Shown here one piece after another: positions 1-8,759 of a stretch of 64,000 nucleotides of DNA. The notes below the pieces were generated by a model, which was given only the letters and a program-made list of their open reading frames with translations, was not told the origin of the DNA and searched no databases. Made by a program: the position numbers and the translations under genes. Source of the stretch: Paraliobacillus zengyii (lineage in GTDB: Bacteria; Bacillota; Bacilli; Bacillales; Amphibacillaceae); NCBI RefSeq assembly GCF_003268595.1, contig NZ_CP029797.1, positions 2,377,501 through 2,441,500 of the forward strand, read 5' to 3'. Position 1 is the first letter of the stretch, and every line of letters starts with the position of its first letter.

Positions 1-350
1 TCTAGTGCCGCTTGTCGATCTATTTCTTCATGATAATCTAGTTTTTTAGCATGCAGATAAGGTTGCATCGCCCAGTAATACCCAAATCCTTCTAAAAAAA
101 GTCTTTTATTCGGAAATGCAATAAACTTAGTAATAAAGGATTGACTCACTTTCGAAAAAAAATCCCATTGTTTATCGATGATAGAAAATTGTTTGTATCC
201 TTTTATAATATATAGTTGATTCGTTTCTGTCTTTATTTTAAATATTGGATACTTAATGATCTTTATAGAAATTATTTTTAAATCACCCTCTTCTAGTAAA
301 AAAGAAGCGAGACGACTCTTTGCTGAATCGTCTCGTTTACTACTATTCAA
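1..350 (-). CDS. CotS/YutH-like spore coat protein, kinase fold (partial: N-terminal about 116 residues)
   Basis: The frame is open from a TTG at 350-348 to the window edge, so the C-terminal part is missing. The visible protein resembles the N-terminus of the YsxE-type protein at 42683-43702: both have a short first helix, then a KI-x-TE/TS-N-x(3,4)-Y-like segment and a residue run ending in a tryptophan-rich stretch (here KQWDFF near residue 60). The end reads HAKKLDYHEEIDRQA. This suggests the CotS family of coat proteins with a degenerate aminoglycoside-phosphotransferase fold. The TTG overlaps the last codons of safA and follows a GATGAGGG sequence, so translation may be coupled to safA. 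Oddly, the safA terminator hairpin (298-336) lies within the first codons. Family assignment is by pattern only, and the start is uncertain because no ATG is available. Confidence 0.55.
   Translation of the reverse strand, partial: MNSSKRDDSAKSRLASFLLEEGDLKIISIKIIKYPIFKIKTETNQLYIIKGYKQFSIIDKQWDFFSKVSQSFITKFIAFPNKRLFLEGFGYYWAMQPYLHAKKLDYHEEIDRQAAL
298..336 (-). terminator. Rho-independent terminator after safA
   Basis: Perfect 8-bp arms CGAGACGA (308-315) and TCGTCTCG (328-335) are followed, on the minus strand, by CTTC and six T residues. It lies just past the safA stop codon. The hairpin also sits inside the 5' end of the next reading frame, so it may act as a partial terminator. Confidence 0.7.
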
Positions 351-1470
351 TTCCCTCATCATCTTCAGTCATCCGATAAGGATAAGGTGAACCCATCTGT
401 GGCATCGGTTGAAATGGCATATTATAGTCCATTTGTGGTTGCATCATTCCTGGTGCGCCTTGTTGTGTTGGATAAAATGGTTGATCCATTGCATTTTCAA
501 CACCTGTTGGCATCTGCATACCTGGTTGCAATCCTTGTGGCATTTGCATACCCGGTTGTGTCCCTTGGGGCATACCTTGTTGCATTCCATTCGGAGGTGG
601 CGTTTGGTTATATCCATTAGGCGTCATATTATACTGAGGCATCGGAGCATTACCTTGTTGCTCACCTGAATAAATGCCTGGGTTCGTATTCCACTGGCCG
701 CCATTTTGTTGCATTAATGGCATGGTTTGTTGATTCATATACTGGTTTGGCATAGGTGGCATTTCTATGCTGGATGATTCCATTTCATCACCCATGTCAT
801 ATCCTTGATAAACAGGTGGCTGACCATGTATTAAACTTTGTGGTGATTGAAATTGGTGACACGGATCCATTGGAACAGGAGCAAAACTTGGCATCTGTTG
901 TTGTGGGTATTGCATCGGCATCTGCTGCATCGGTGGCATACACGGCATACATGGCTGCTGCATCATATGATGAGATGGTTGCATTGGTTGTGGCATTTGC
1001 TGTTGAATTGGTTGCTGAATTGGTTGTGGTTGTGGCTGCGTTTGGTGTTCCGTATATTGGAAGTTATGTTGATTAATTTCCGTATCGTTATCCTCAATAT
1101 CTACATCAATATTATAATTAGTTGAATAAAAATCAGGTAAATTTGGTAACTGAATTGGTTGTGGCACAGGCATTGGCTCAGCCTTTACTGGCATCTGTTT
1201 TTTTACTGGCGTTGTTTTTTTTGTATCATCTTCGTACATAACTGGTTGGGCTTTCTTTGACACATCTTTGTATGGATGCATCGTTTTGTCATTTACCGGT
1301 TGTTTTTGAACTTGTTTTGTTGAAGTAGGTATTTTAATTTTCATACCTGGCATAATCTGATTTGGATCTGCTAGTTGTGCATTCAATTGCTTCACTTCTT
1401 CAAAGTTAACCCCATATTTCTGTGCAAGATTCCATAACGTATCACCTTTTTGTACAATATGAATTTTCAA
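343..1470 (-). CDS. safA: SafA, spore coat assembly morphogenetic protein
   Basis: SafA is an inner-coat morphogenetic protein that binds the forespore cortex/coat interface and is recruited by SpoVID. The N-terminal LysM domain (about residues 1-50) begins with IHIVQKGDTLW and ends with IMPGMKIKIP, as in B. subtilis SafA. The remainder is a low-complexity Met/Gln/Pro/Tyr-rich tail, the usual SafA C-terminus. I start it at the TTG at 1470-1468 because AAGGAG lies nine bases upstream and the protein then begins exactly at the family start (x-KIHIVQKGD). An ATG 30 bases further upstream lacks a ribosome binding site. Its position beside the nad genes is ancestral. An IS now ends 121 bp upstream, and the remaining intergenic DNA carries a 9-bp inverted repeat (1532-1540 with 1561-1569). 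Spore-specific promoter elements could not be assigned with confidence. Confidence 0.93.
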   Translation of the reverse strand: MKIHIVQKGDTLWNLAQKYGVNFEEVKQLNAQLADPNQIMPGMKIKIPTSTKQVQKQPVNDKTMHPYKDVSKKAQPVMYEDDTKKTTPVKKQMPVKAEPMPVPQPIQLPNLPDFYSTNYNIDVDIEDNDTEINQHNFQYTEHQTQPQPQPIQQPIQQQMPQPMQPSHHMMQQPCMPCMPPMQQMPMQYPQQQMPSFAPVPMDPCHQFQSPQSLIHGQPPVYQGYDMGDEMESSSIEMPPMPNQYMNQQTMPLMQQNGGQWNTNPGIYSGEQQGNAPMPQYNMTPNGYNQTPPPNGMQQGMPQGTQPGMQMPQGLQPGMQMPTGVENAMDQPFYPTQQGAPGMMQPQMDYNMPFQPMPQMGSPYPYRMTEDDEGIE

Positions 1471-1622
1471 CAGTGAAAACTCCTTCCTATATTTTAGCAC
1501 TTAGTGAATTAGGCATATCACATTATAATTCATTATCAACATATGCGATTCACCTAGAAAGTTGATAATAAATTAAAATAAAATTAAAAAAACGAGGCTG
1601 GGACAAAACCCAGATAAACAAT

Positions 1623-1669
1623 AAAAAGTTGCACCTTTCCAAATTTATGGTTGGAGGGTGCAACTTTTT
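1623..1669. terminator. Left-end hairpin of IS copy 1 (bidirectional terminator-like)
   Basis: Arms AAAAAGTTGCACC (1623-1635) and GGTGCAACTTTTT (1657-1669) pair perfectly and are flanked by A and T runs, with further pairing inside. It lies between the IS end and the transposase start, where it would block read-through transcription from outside. Copy 2 keeps the structure with different bases, which supports selection on the fold. Confidence 0.65.
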
Positions 1670-1754
1670 ATAAAATCGAAAATTTTAGTAAGTAAAAAAG
1701 GATACCTTCTGATAAAATTAAAGTGACGAAACAATAACTATCGGAAGTATCCTT

Positions 1755-3472
1755 ATGTTTAAAGATTATAACATGAATCAAGTAATTTTGCCGTTAGATT
1801 TTGAAATGAAATTACAAAAAAATGATATTGCCTATACGATCCATGACTTAGTAGAACAAATACCTGATAAAGCATTTTCTGTTTTCTTACATGAAACAGG
1901 TTGTCCTGCTTATCATCCACGCATGATGATGAAGGTTATTTTATGTGCTTACACGCAATCTGTTTTCTCTGGAAGAAAAATTGAATCATTACTGAAAGAT
2001 AGTGTACGTATGATGTGGTTAGCGCAAGGTTATGAGCCAAGCTATCGAACGATTAATCGTTTTCGAGTCAATGAAGAAGTACAAGAACTGTTACGCCAAT
2101 GTTTTGTACAATTTCGATGCCAGCTGGTGAAAGAAGAACTGATTGATGAAGAAGCGATCTTTATTGATGGCACCAAAATAGAAGCAAATGCCAATAAATT
2201 TACGTTTGTTTGGCGAAAAGCGATTGAAAAATACAGTGCGAATTTGGTGGAGAAATCAAATCAACTGTACGATGAATTATTGGCAAACGAAATTATTCCA
2301 GAAATAGAACGCGAAAGTACGGAAGAACTATCCACTAAAGAACTCGAAAAAGTAGTTGAGAAACTAGAGAAGACCGTTGAAGGATACGACAAACAGATCG
2401 AAGAAAGTAAAGATGCCAGCAAACGGAAGCAGCTTCGCTCTGCAAGGAAAACACCAAAAAAATACCGCAAACAGTTTAAAGATTACGTAGCACGCAAACA
2501 AAAATACGAAAAGGAGGGCTTATATTTGAAGCGCGCAATAGTTATTCAAAGACAGACCATGATGCCACCTTTATGCGCATGAAAGACGATTATATGAATA
2601 ATGGCCAATTAAAAGCAGGTTACAATGTACAAATTGCGACCGAAGGACAATATACACTCGCATATGACGTATTTCCCAATCCAACTGATGTACGCACATT
2701 CACTCCTTTTCTAGATAAAATCGAGGAAAGCTTCTTTGAGCTTCCTAAATATATCGTCGCTGATGCAGGTTATGGAAGTGAACAAAATTACGATGATGTC
2801 CTAATTAATCGGGAGCGCATTCCACTAATTACATACAATATGTATCGAAAAGAGAAGACAAAGAAATATAAGCAAGATCCTTTTAACACAAAGAACTCGG
2901 AGTATGATGAAGCGACTGATTCCTTCCTCTGTCCAAATGACAAAAAAGTAATGTTCCAGTATCTTTCCAACCGGATAGGTAAAGACAACTTCACTCGAGA
3001 GTTTAGAGTCTATGAATGTGAAGATTGTTCGGATTGTCCATTACGCTCACAATGTACAAAAGCAAAGGAAGGAAATAATCGAAAGATATATTACAACGAA
3101 AAATGGGAACAACAAAAAGCATACACAAAACAACAACTTTCAGAAAAAGAAACCGGTAAAATCTATGGTAAACGAAAAATAGATGTGGAACCAGTCTTCG
3201 GATTTTTGAAGGCTAATTTGCGTTTTACTCGCATGTCGGTAAGAGGCAAAAAGAAAGTAGAAAATGAATTAGGATTCGCGTTCATGGCGGTGAACTTGAG
3301 GAAGTACACCGCTAAACATGCGAATGGTACAACAACGCCTGAATATAATCTAACAAAAAAAGGTTCCGACCATCTTTCTATGATGATTGGAACCTTTTTT
3401 CGTTATTTTTGGCTAGTTATGTCCCAGCCTCGTTTTACATGCCTATCAGGCATGACTAAGCATTTGTGCTAA
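1755..3472 (+). pseudogene. IS1182-family transposase, broken by a frameshift near 2515
   Basis: This is a DDE transposase. The first part (1755 to about 2515) matches the other copy through FKDYVARKQKYEK, then the frame shifts; the second part continues from about 2516 in another frame and runs to a stop at 3472, past the IS end. Compared with copy 2 (GGATAGGC), this copy reads GGAGGGC, so one base is missing. The three candidate catalytic acidic residues are seen in FIDGTKIEANA, VADAGYGSEQNY and VEPVFGFLK, but are split over two frames. The N-terminal HPRMMMKVILCAYTQSVF region missing from copy 2 is intact here. The ATG at 1755 follows a GGAAG sequence. Probably inactive. Confidence 0.85.
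3355..3400. terminator. Right-end hairpin of IS copy 1 (bidirectional terminator-like)
   Basis: AAAAAAGGTTCC pairs with GGAACCTTTTTT (3389-3400) around a partly paired loop. The A and T runs on both sides allow termination in either direction. It overlaps the 3' end of the transposase frame and may also end nadA transcription. Confidence 0.6.
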
Positions 3473-4549
3473 AGCACTTTTTGCTGCTCGTGTTGTTTCA
3501 TAATCTACAATAATTTGATTAGTAAACTCACCTTTTTCCACGGATTCAAGCGCCCATAACAGATGTGGTAAATCAATTCGATTCATTGTTAAACAAGGGC
3601 ACATAAAAGGATTTAATGAGGTAATATCCTTATCTGGATTATCCTTTATTAATCGCTTTACTAAGTTCATTTCTGTTCCAATTGCCCATTTACTCTGTGG
3701 CAAGGAATTTGTTATCTTGTCGATAATGTATTTTGTCGATCCAGCATAATCAGCCGCTTGTACAACTTCCCAACTACATTCCGGGTGGACAAGTATTTTT
3801 CGTTCAGCATCGGTTTCTCTACTATTTTTGACATTTGTAAGAGTAAAGTTTTCATGAACAGAACAATGTCCCTTCCATAAAATCACTCTAATCTGTGTGA
3901 AATCACCACCATATTCAAGTTGATTACTAATCGGATTCCAAATAGCCATCGCATCTAATGGTACTCCTAAATCAAAAGCAGTATTTCGACCTAAATGTTG
4001 GTCAGGTAAAAATAATATTCGTTCTTTTTGATTAAAGGCCCACTCCACCATTTTTGTAGCATTTGATGAGGTAACTGTCGCACCACTATTTTTACCGACA
4101 AATGCTTTTATAGCAGCGGTGGAATTCACATATGTTAACGGTACAATTGTATTGCCAAACGTCTGTTGCAAAGATGCCCAACAGTTCTCTGTTTGATCAA
4201 TATTAGCCATATCTGCCATTGAACAACCTGCACGCATATCAGGTAGAATTACTTTTTGGTGATGATTCGTTAACATATCCGCTGTCTCAGCCATAAAATG
4301 CACACCACAAAAAACAATATATTCTGCTTTTGTATTTGCTTGAGCAAGCTGTGCAAGTTGTAGTGAATCACCAGTTACATCTGCAAATTGAATTACTTCG
4401 TCTTTCTGATAATGATGTCCAGGTATAAATAGCCGATCTCCCATTTGGTCTTTGATACGCTTTACTTCCTTAACCATCTCTTCATTTGTTAGCCTTTTAT
4501 ATTTTTCAGGAAGCTGATATGATTCTTTTAAAAAGTCAAGTACTTGCAT
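3446..4549 (-). CDS. nadA: Quinolinate synthase NadA
   Basis: NadA condenses iminoaspartate with dihydroxyacetone phosphate to give quinolinate, using an oxygen-sensitive [4Fe-4S] cluster. At 367 residues it is the long Bacillus type. Cluster ligand candidates are the cysteines in [10 protein letters not shown] (about 109), HPECSWEV (about 230) and FMCPCLTMN (about 318), spaced as in the family. The N-terminus has the [12 protein letters not shown] motif. The gene follows nadC by 3 bp, and the last nadC codons supply its GGGGGAA ribosome binding site, so translation is probably coupled. It ends convergently with the IS transposase frame, overlapping it by 27 bp. Regulation is expected through NiaR at the nadB promoter. 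Confidence 0.97.
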   Translation of the reverse strand: MQVLDFLKESYQLPEKYKRLTNEEMVKEVKRIKDQMGDRLFIPGHHYQKDEVIQFADVTGDSLQLAQLAQANTKAEYIVFCGVHFMAETADMLTNHHQKVILPDMRAGCSMADMANIDQTENCWASLQQTFGNTIVPLTYVNSTAAIKAFVGKNSGATVTSSNATKMVEWAFNQKERILFLPDQHLGRNTAFDLGVPLDAMAIWNPISNQLEYGGDFTQIRVILWKGHCSVHENFTLTNVKNSRETDAERKILVHPECSWEVVQAADYAGSTKYIIDKITNSLPQSKWAIGTEMNLVKRLIKDNPDKDITSLNPFMCPCLTMNRIDLPHLLWALESVEKGEFTNQIIVDYETTRAAKSALAQMLSHA

Positions 4550-4552
4550 GCT

Positions 4553-5398
4553 TTATTCCCCCTTTGATTGAATATCCATGCTAATGTCAACTGCTCGTGC
4601 TGAATGTGTGATAAAACCTAAAGAAATATAATCAATCCCCGTATCGCGGAAACGCGCAATTGTATCAAGCGTAATATTTCCTGAGGCTTCTGTTACGATA
4701 TTGTCTGGAACAATTTTCAATCCTTCTATAATTTCTTCTGGTGATTGATTATCAAACATAATGATATCTGCTTCAACTCTCACCGCTTCTTTTACTTGTG
4801 TAATTGATTCGGTCTCTACTTCAATTTTCACCATGTGTCCAAGTTTACTTTTCACTTGTTTAACTGCATTTTCAATCGATCCATATAAAGCAATGTGATT
4901 ATCTTTAATCATTACACCATCATATAATCCAAAACGATGATTATATCCACCACCACAAGTCACAGCGTATTTCTCAAACATTCTTAATCCTGGTGTTGTT
5001 TTTCTTGTATCTATTATTTTGGTATGTGTACTATCTAATTGTTTAATAGCTTGATTAGTGAGTGTGGCTATACCGCTCATTCGTTGTAATAAATTTAATA
5101 CGACCCGTTCTCCTGTCAATATCGTGCTCATTTTTCCTGTTACCTCTGCAATACGATCACCTTTTTTAAACCAATCACCATCATGCTTATGTTGGATAAC
5201 TTTTACATCATCATCAATTAGTTGATAGGCCATTTTAATTAAATCTACTCCAGCTAAAACACCTGCATCTTTAGCTATTATCCATGCTTGTGCTTTTTCA
5301 TCTCCTGAAAACAGAAGTCGACTTGTCAGGTCACGCTCTCCTATATCTTCTAATAAAAATTCTTTTAACCTTTCTTTCGCTTTTAATTCGTTCATCAT
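4553..5398 (-). CDS. nadC: Nicotinate-nucleotide pyrophosphorylase (quinolinate phosphoribosyltransferase) NadC
   Basis: NadC converts quinolinate and PRPP to nicotinate mononucleotide with CO2 release. The length (281 residues) is typical. Family signatures are IGERDLTSRLL near the start, the DTRKTTPGLR loop around 137, CGGGYNHRFGLYDGVMIKDNH around 160, IEVETES near 195 and the late IMFDN and EASGNI phosphate-binding segments. The ATG overlaps the nadB stop (ATGA), which points to translational coupling in a nadB-nadC-nadA operon. Nothing looks unusual. Confidence 0.97.
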   Translation of the reverse strand: MMNELKAKERLKEFLLEDIGERDLTSRLLFSGDEKAQAWIIAKDAGVLAGVDLIKMAYQLIDDDVKVIQHKHDGDWFKKGDRIAEVTGKMSTILTGERVVLNLLQRMSGIATLTNQAIKQLDSTHTKIIDTRKTTPGLRMFEKYAVTCGGGYNHRFGLYDGVMIKDNHIALYGSIENAVKQVKSKLGHMVKIEVETESITQVKEAVRVEADIIMFDNQSPEEIIEGLKIVPDNIVTEASGNITLDTIARFRDTGIDYISLGFITHSARAVDISMDIQSKGE

Positions 5399-6978
5399 TC
5401 TCCTCCAGTTATTGCTTGATGCAAATCTTTCTCCTTATATCGTTGAATATGTTTATCATTCCAACACTTTCTGCTTTTTGGAAAGTCCATCCGGTAATGC
5501 GCTCCACGACTTTCATTCCGAGTCAAAGCAGAAGAGACTAATAGCCAACTTGCTGTTACTTGATTAAAGAGCGCTTTTTGATGTGGTGGTACATCTGCAA
5601 TCGATTTGTAAATAATAAAACTCTCCAACCAATCTTTTGCTAAATTTAATCCTTGATAGTCACGATGAATACCCGCATATCTCGTCATTAATTGTTTTAT
5701 ATCTGCTAGCTTAGGTAAAATTATCTCTCGAAGTTGCTTTACATCAATATTTTTTTTGTCTTTCCTATGATGTTGCGTCCTATTTGGTAATCTCGAAATA
5801 TGTCTTGCTACTTGATGACCATAAACAAGACCTTCTAATAATGAGTTACTTGCTAAGCGATTCGCACCATGAACACCAGTACAAGCTACTTCACCAACCG
5901 CATATAAGCGGTCTATAGAGGTTCTTCCTTGTTGATCGGTTTTAATGCCACCCATCGAAAAATGCATACCTGGTGCAACAGGTAGTAAACCTCTTCCGAT
6001 ATCTACGTTCGCTTTTTCACATAAATATGTAATCGACGGAAATCGAGTACGAAAATCTTTTATCTGTGAAATATCTAGAAAGACAGCCTTGCCACTGTTT
6101 CGTATTGTTTGAATTGTGCGGGCTACAATGTCACGTGGAGCCAAATCAAGAAGTGGATGTACATCTTCCATTATAAAATCTCCATTTGCTGTAACTAACC
6201 TTGCTCCCTCACCTCTTACTGCTTCTGAAATTAATCCAAAGCTCTGATCATCTTTCCACAATAATGTAGGGTGAAATTGTACAAATTCAAGATCTGTCAA
6301 TACAGCACCTGCTTGATATGCTAACCCTAGACCTTCTCCTAACATACTCGGATGATTAGAAGTTACATCAAATAGGCCTCCACACCCTCCCGTAGCTAGC
6401 ACAACATCTTCAGCATATATAGCTGATACAGTACCTTCCTCATCGATAACCTGGACACCAATACATGTCCTGCCTTCTATGATTAATTCAATAACCGTCA
6501 GATTTGTAATTATTTCAATAGCAGTTGTAATACGTTGATGCAAAAAGGTAATCAGTGCTTTTCCTGTTGCGTCTCCACCTGCATGTAAAATACGTCGATG
6601 ACTATGCGCACCCTCTTTACCAAGTGACAGCGATTTATTTGCATCATAATCAAAAGGAAAACCTTCATCAGCAAGTTTTTGTATATAGCTTGATCCTTTT
6701 CTCACTAAAAGTTCAACTGCTTCTTCATTATTTAAGCTATATCCAGCTTTGATTGTATCTTGTACATGTAACTGCCAACTATCTTCCCGATCAACTACAG
6801 CAGCAATTCCCCCTTGTGCACGAATTGTATTGTTATCTGTAAGACTTCCTTTTGTAAGAAGCAATACGCGTTTTTCTTTTGCTAATTGAAGTGCTGCAGT
6901 GCAAGCCGCTATCCCACTTCCAATTATTAGTACGCGATCTTTTTCGATTATATGTGCACCCCTTTCACTAAAAATCAT
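5395..6978 (-). CDS. nadB: L-aspartate oxidase NadB
   Basis: NadB oxidises L-aspartate to iminoaspartate with FAD, the first step of de novo NAD synthesis. The FAD-binding GSGIAAC motif lies near the N-terminus, followed by the substrate-binding RAQGGIAAV and SHRRILHAGGDATG segments, HPSMLGEG and the late GVHGANRLASNSLLEG motif. The start is unclear. I use the ATG at 6978; the frame is also open to a TTG at 7023. Neither has a good ribosome binding site. The best one, AAAGGGG, precedes an ATA codon about 13 residues into this frame, which would give a protein beginning at the usual family position. Product assignment is firm. It is the first gene of nadB-nadC-nadA and is divergent from nadS. 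Confidence 0.95.
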   Translation of the reverse strand: MIFSERGAHIIEKDRVLIIGSGIAACTAALQLAKEKRVLLLTKGSLTDNNTIRAQGGIAAVVDREDSWQLHVQDTIKAGYSLNNEEAVELLVRKGSSYIQKLADEGFPFDYDANKSLSLGKEGAHSHRRILHAGGDATGKALITFLHQRITTAIEIITNLTVIELIIEGRTCIGVQVIDEEGTVSAIYAEDVVLATGGCGGLFDVTSNHPSMLGEGLGLAYQAGAVLTDLEFVQFHPTLLWKDDQSFGLISEAVRGEGARLVTANGDFIMEDVHPLLDLAPRDIVARTIQTIRNSGKAVFLDISQIKDFRTRFPSITYLCEKANVDIGRGLLPVAPGMHFSMGGIKTDQQGRTSIDRLYAVGEVACTGVHGANRLASNSLLEGLVYGHQVARHISRLPNRTQHHRKDKKNIDVKQLREIILPKLADIKQLMTRYAGIHRDYQGLNLAKDWLESFIIYKSIADVPPHQKALFNQVTASWLLVSSALTRNESRGAHYRMDFPKSRKCWNDKHIQRYKEKDLHQAITGGE

Positions 6979-7018
6979 ATCTGTCTTTACACCTATCTTT
7001 ACATATTTATTTACAGAT
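6979..7018. promoter_or_regulatory. Candidate NiaR operator between nadB and nadS
   Basis: The divergent intergenic region has two near-identical boxes in the same direction, TGTCTTTACA (6982-6991) and TATCTTTACA (6994-7003), 12 bp apart. A third TTTACA lies at 7010-7015, and ATCTGT/ACAGAT form an outer inverted repeat (6979-6984, 7013-7018). NiaR, encoded two genes away, is known to repress nad genes with nicotinate as co-repressor. Assigning this site to NiaR is inference from position and repeat structure. Confidence 0.45.
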
Positions 7019-7078
7019 GACAATACTTATTTTACAATGAATAAGAACAACAATTATGTTCGAGAGGAATAACGCCTG

Positions 7079-8191
7079 ATGATTGATTTAGATAACGCTG
7101 CTACAACGCCAATAAGCATGCATGCATTAGAGGTTTATCAACAAGTTGCCGTCCAATGTTATGGGAATTCAAATAGTTTACATGATATCGGATCATCCGC
7201 TGCAGATGTCTTACAATTTAGTCAAAGTAAAATGGCAACTATTCTACAAGCACCTTCTAGTGGTATATACTTTACGCGCGGAGGAACTGATGCAAACCAA
7301 CTTGCAATAAAATTATTACTACGTTCCACTGAAAAACAAGGGAAGCATATTATTACAACTGCATTTGAGCATACGTCCATCATTAACTATTTAAAAGATT
7401 TACAGAAGTATGACGATTATCAGATAACCTATTTGCCAACTAATCAAAATGGTGAAGTTGAACTAAAGACATTAAAAACTCTTATTAGGAAGGATACTGT
7501 TCTCGTCATCGTTCAACATGTAAATGCTGAAATTGGCAGCATCCAGCCTATTGAAGAGATTGGGGCATGGTTAAAAACACAACATATACTGTTTCATAGT
7601 GATGGTGTCCAAGCATTTGGAAAAATAACTGTTCATATAAAAGATCTTGAAGTGGATAGTTATGCTGTTTCTAGTCATAAAGTACACGGACCAAAAGGAG
7701 TAGGAGCCTTGTATGTAAATCCATCTCTCTCAGACCATAGATCTGTCCTGCATACAGGAACAATGGATATCCCCGCCATTGCAGCATTTGTTACAGCAGC
7801 AAATGAAACAGTATCAACTATTCAACAAGAGGTACATCGTATTAAAAATCTTCGTGATGATTTTGTCAGTGAGTTAAATAAAAGGGGTTTCCCGTTACAG
7901 TCTTTCACCAGTCCAAGACAACTGCCACATATCGTTGGAATTCTTTTTGACACAATACCTGGGGACTATGCTATGTTAGCCTTTAACCAAGCTGGTATTG
8001 CTATCTCAACCGGAAGTGCTTGTAGTGTTGGAAGCCAGGAGCCTTCACGAATGATGCGCGCAATTGGTATACCTACTCAAGAATCAAAGCACTTTGTTCG
8101 ATTCTCCTTCGGTAGTACTACTAAACAAAATGATCTAGAAAAAGCGATAAATGTATGCGAAAATATAGTAAAGCAATGGGGTAGTGTATAG
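7079..8191 (+). CDS. nadS: Cysteine desulfurase NadS (NifS/IscS-like), dedicated to NAD synthesis
   Basis: This is a PLP enzyme taking sulfur from cysteine, here expected to build the NadA [4Fe-4S] cluster; the B. subtilis counterpart is called nifS. The PLP lysine is in SSHKVHGPKGVGAL (about residue 203), and the catalytic cysteine in the STGSACSVG loop (about 323). The N-terminus DLDNAATTPIS is typical. It starts 10 bases after GAGAGG and is followed 14 bp later by niaR in the same direction. The nadBCA/nadS-niaR arrangement matches B. subtilis, so the IS copies on both sides have not inverted the locus. Confidence 0.93.
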   Translation: MIDLDNAATTPISMHALEVYQQVAVQCYGNSNSLHDIGSSAADVLQFSQSKMATILQAPSSGIYFTRGGTDANQLAIKLLLRSTEKQGKHIITTAFEHTSIINYLKDLQKYDDYQITYLPTNQNGEVELKTLKTLIRKDTVLVIVQHVNAEIGSIQPIEEIGAWLKTQHILFHSDGVQAFGKITVHIKDLEVDSYAVSSHKVHGPKGVGALYVNPSLSDHRSVLHTGTMDIPAIAAFVTAANETVSTIQQEVHRIKNLRDDFVSELNKRGFPLQSFTSPRQLPHIVGILFDTIPGDYAMLAFNQAGIAISTGSACSVGSQEPSRMMRAIGIPTQESKHFVRFSFGSTTKQNDLEKAINVCENIVKQWGSV

Positions 8192-8205
8192 AAGGGAATT
8201 TTACA

Positions 8206-8745
8206 ATGGATCAAGCAAAAAAAATGATTGGATCTGAACGAAGAGTAGCTATATTAAACTGGTTAAAAGAAAGTATAGAGGCACTAACAGGAAGTGAGTT
8301 AGCGGAAAAAGCAGGAGTAAGTCGACAAGTTATTGTCCAAGATATTTCTTTATTAAAAGCAAAGAATGAACCGATTATGGCTACTAGCCAAGGATATATT
8401 TATTTAGTTGGAGAGCCTCAAAACAAAGTTTTTAAACGGATTATAGCTTGTGAACATGGACCAGAACAAACACAAGAAGAACTAGAATGTATCGTAGACC
8501 AAGGTGCAACAGTAAGCAATGTTATTATCGAACACCCAGTATACGGTGACTTGAAAGCCTCTATTATGGTAAGTAATAGAAGTGAAGTTGCACAATTTTT
8601 AGATAAAATAAAAGCAACAAATGCACCTTATTTATTGAATCTAACTAACGGGGTTCATTTGCATACAATTGAGGCAGATCAAGAAGAAAAATTAGATGCC
8701 GCCTATCAAAAGTTAAAAACTTTAGGAATCGTTATCGAAAGCTAA
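8206..8745 (+). CDS. niaR: Niacin-responsive transcriptional repressor NiaR (YrxA)
   Basis: The protein has an N-terminal HTH_11-type helix-turn-helix (about residues 8-62, with LTGSELAEKAGVSRQVIVQDI) and a C-terminal 3H domain (about 80-175). The three conserved histidine regions are seen as CEHGP, EHPVYGDL and GVHLHT, which in the family bind metal and nicotinate. NiaR represses nadBCA when niacin is plentiful. It is co-oriented with nadS. Downstream, an inverted IS copy now separates it from the convergent pheA. Confidence 0.94.
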   Translation: MDQAKKMIGSERRVAILNWLKESIEALTGSELAEKAGVSRQVIVQDISLLKAKNEPIMATSQGYIYLVGEPQNKVFKRIIACEHGPEQTQEELECIVDQGATVSNVIIEHPVYGDLKASIMVSNRSEVAQFLDKIKATNAPYLLNLTNGVHLHTIEADQEEKLDAAYQKLKTLGIVIES

Positions 8746-8759
8746 CATTTCTGCACTTC

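Larger units (their letters stand above)
1591..3434 (+). mobile_element. IS1182-family insertion sequence, copy 1 (frameshifted transposase)
   Basis: The element is about 1.84 kb. Its ends are inverted repeats: AACGAGGCTGGGACA at 1591-1605 and its complement ending at 3434. It carries one transposase reading frame broken by a single-base loss. A strong hairpin lies inside each end (1623-1669 and 3355-3400). The insertion lies between nadA and safA. No direct target duplication is visible beside the chosen ends. A second copy lies inverted at 8770-10528, with near-identical sequence across most of its length. Confidence 0.85.

Noticed and set aside
387..1125. Open frames on the plus strand across safA
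   Set aside because: They mirror the low-complexity Met/Gln/Pro codons of safA, have no ribosome sites and give proteins of unnatural composition.
1471..1590. A sigma-E promoter for safA
   Set aside because: AT-rich sequence gives several weak matches; none has both boxes at convincing spacing, so none is annotated.
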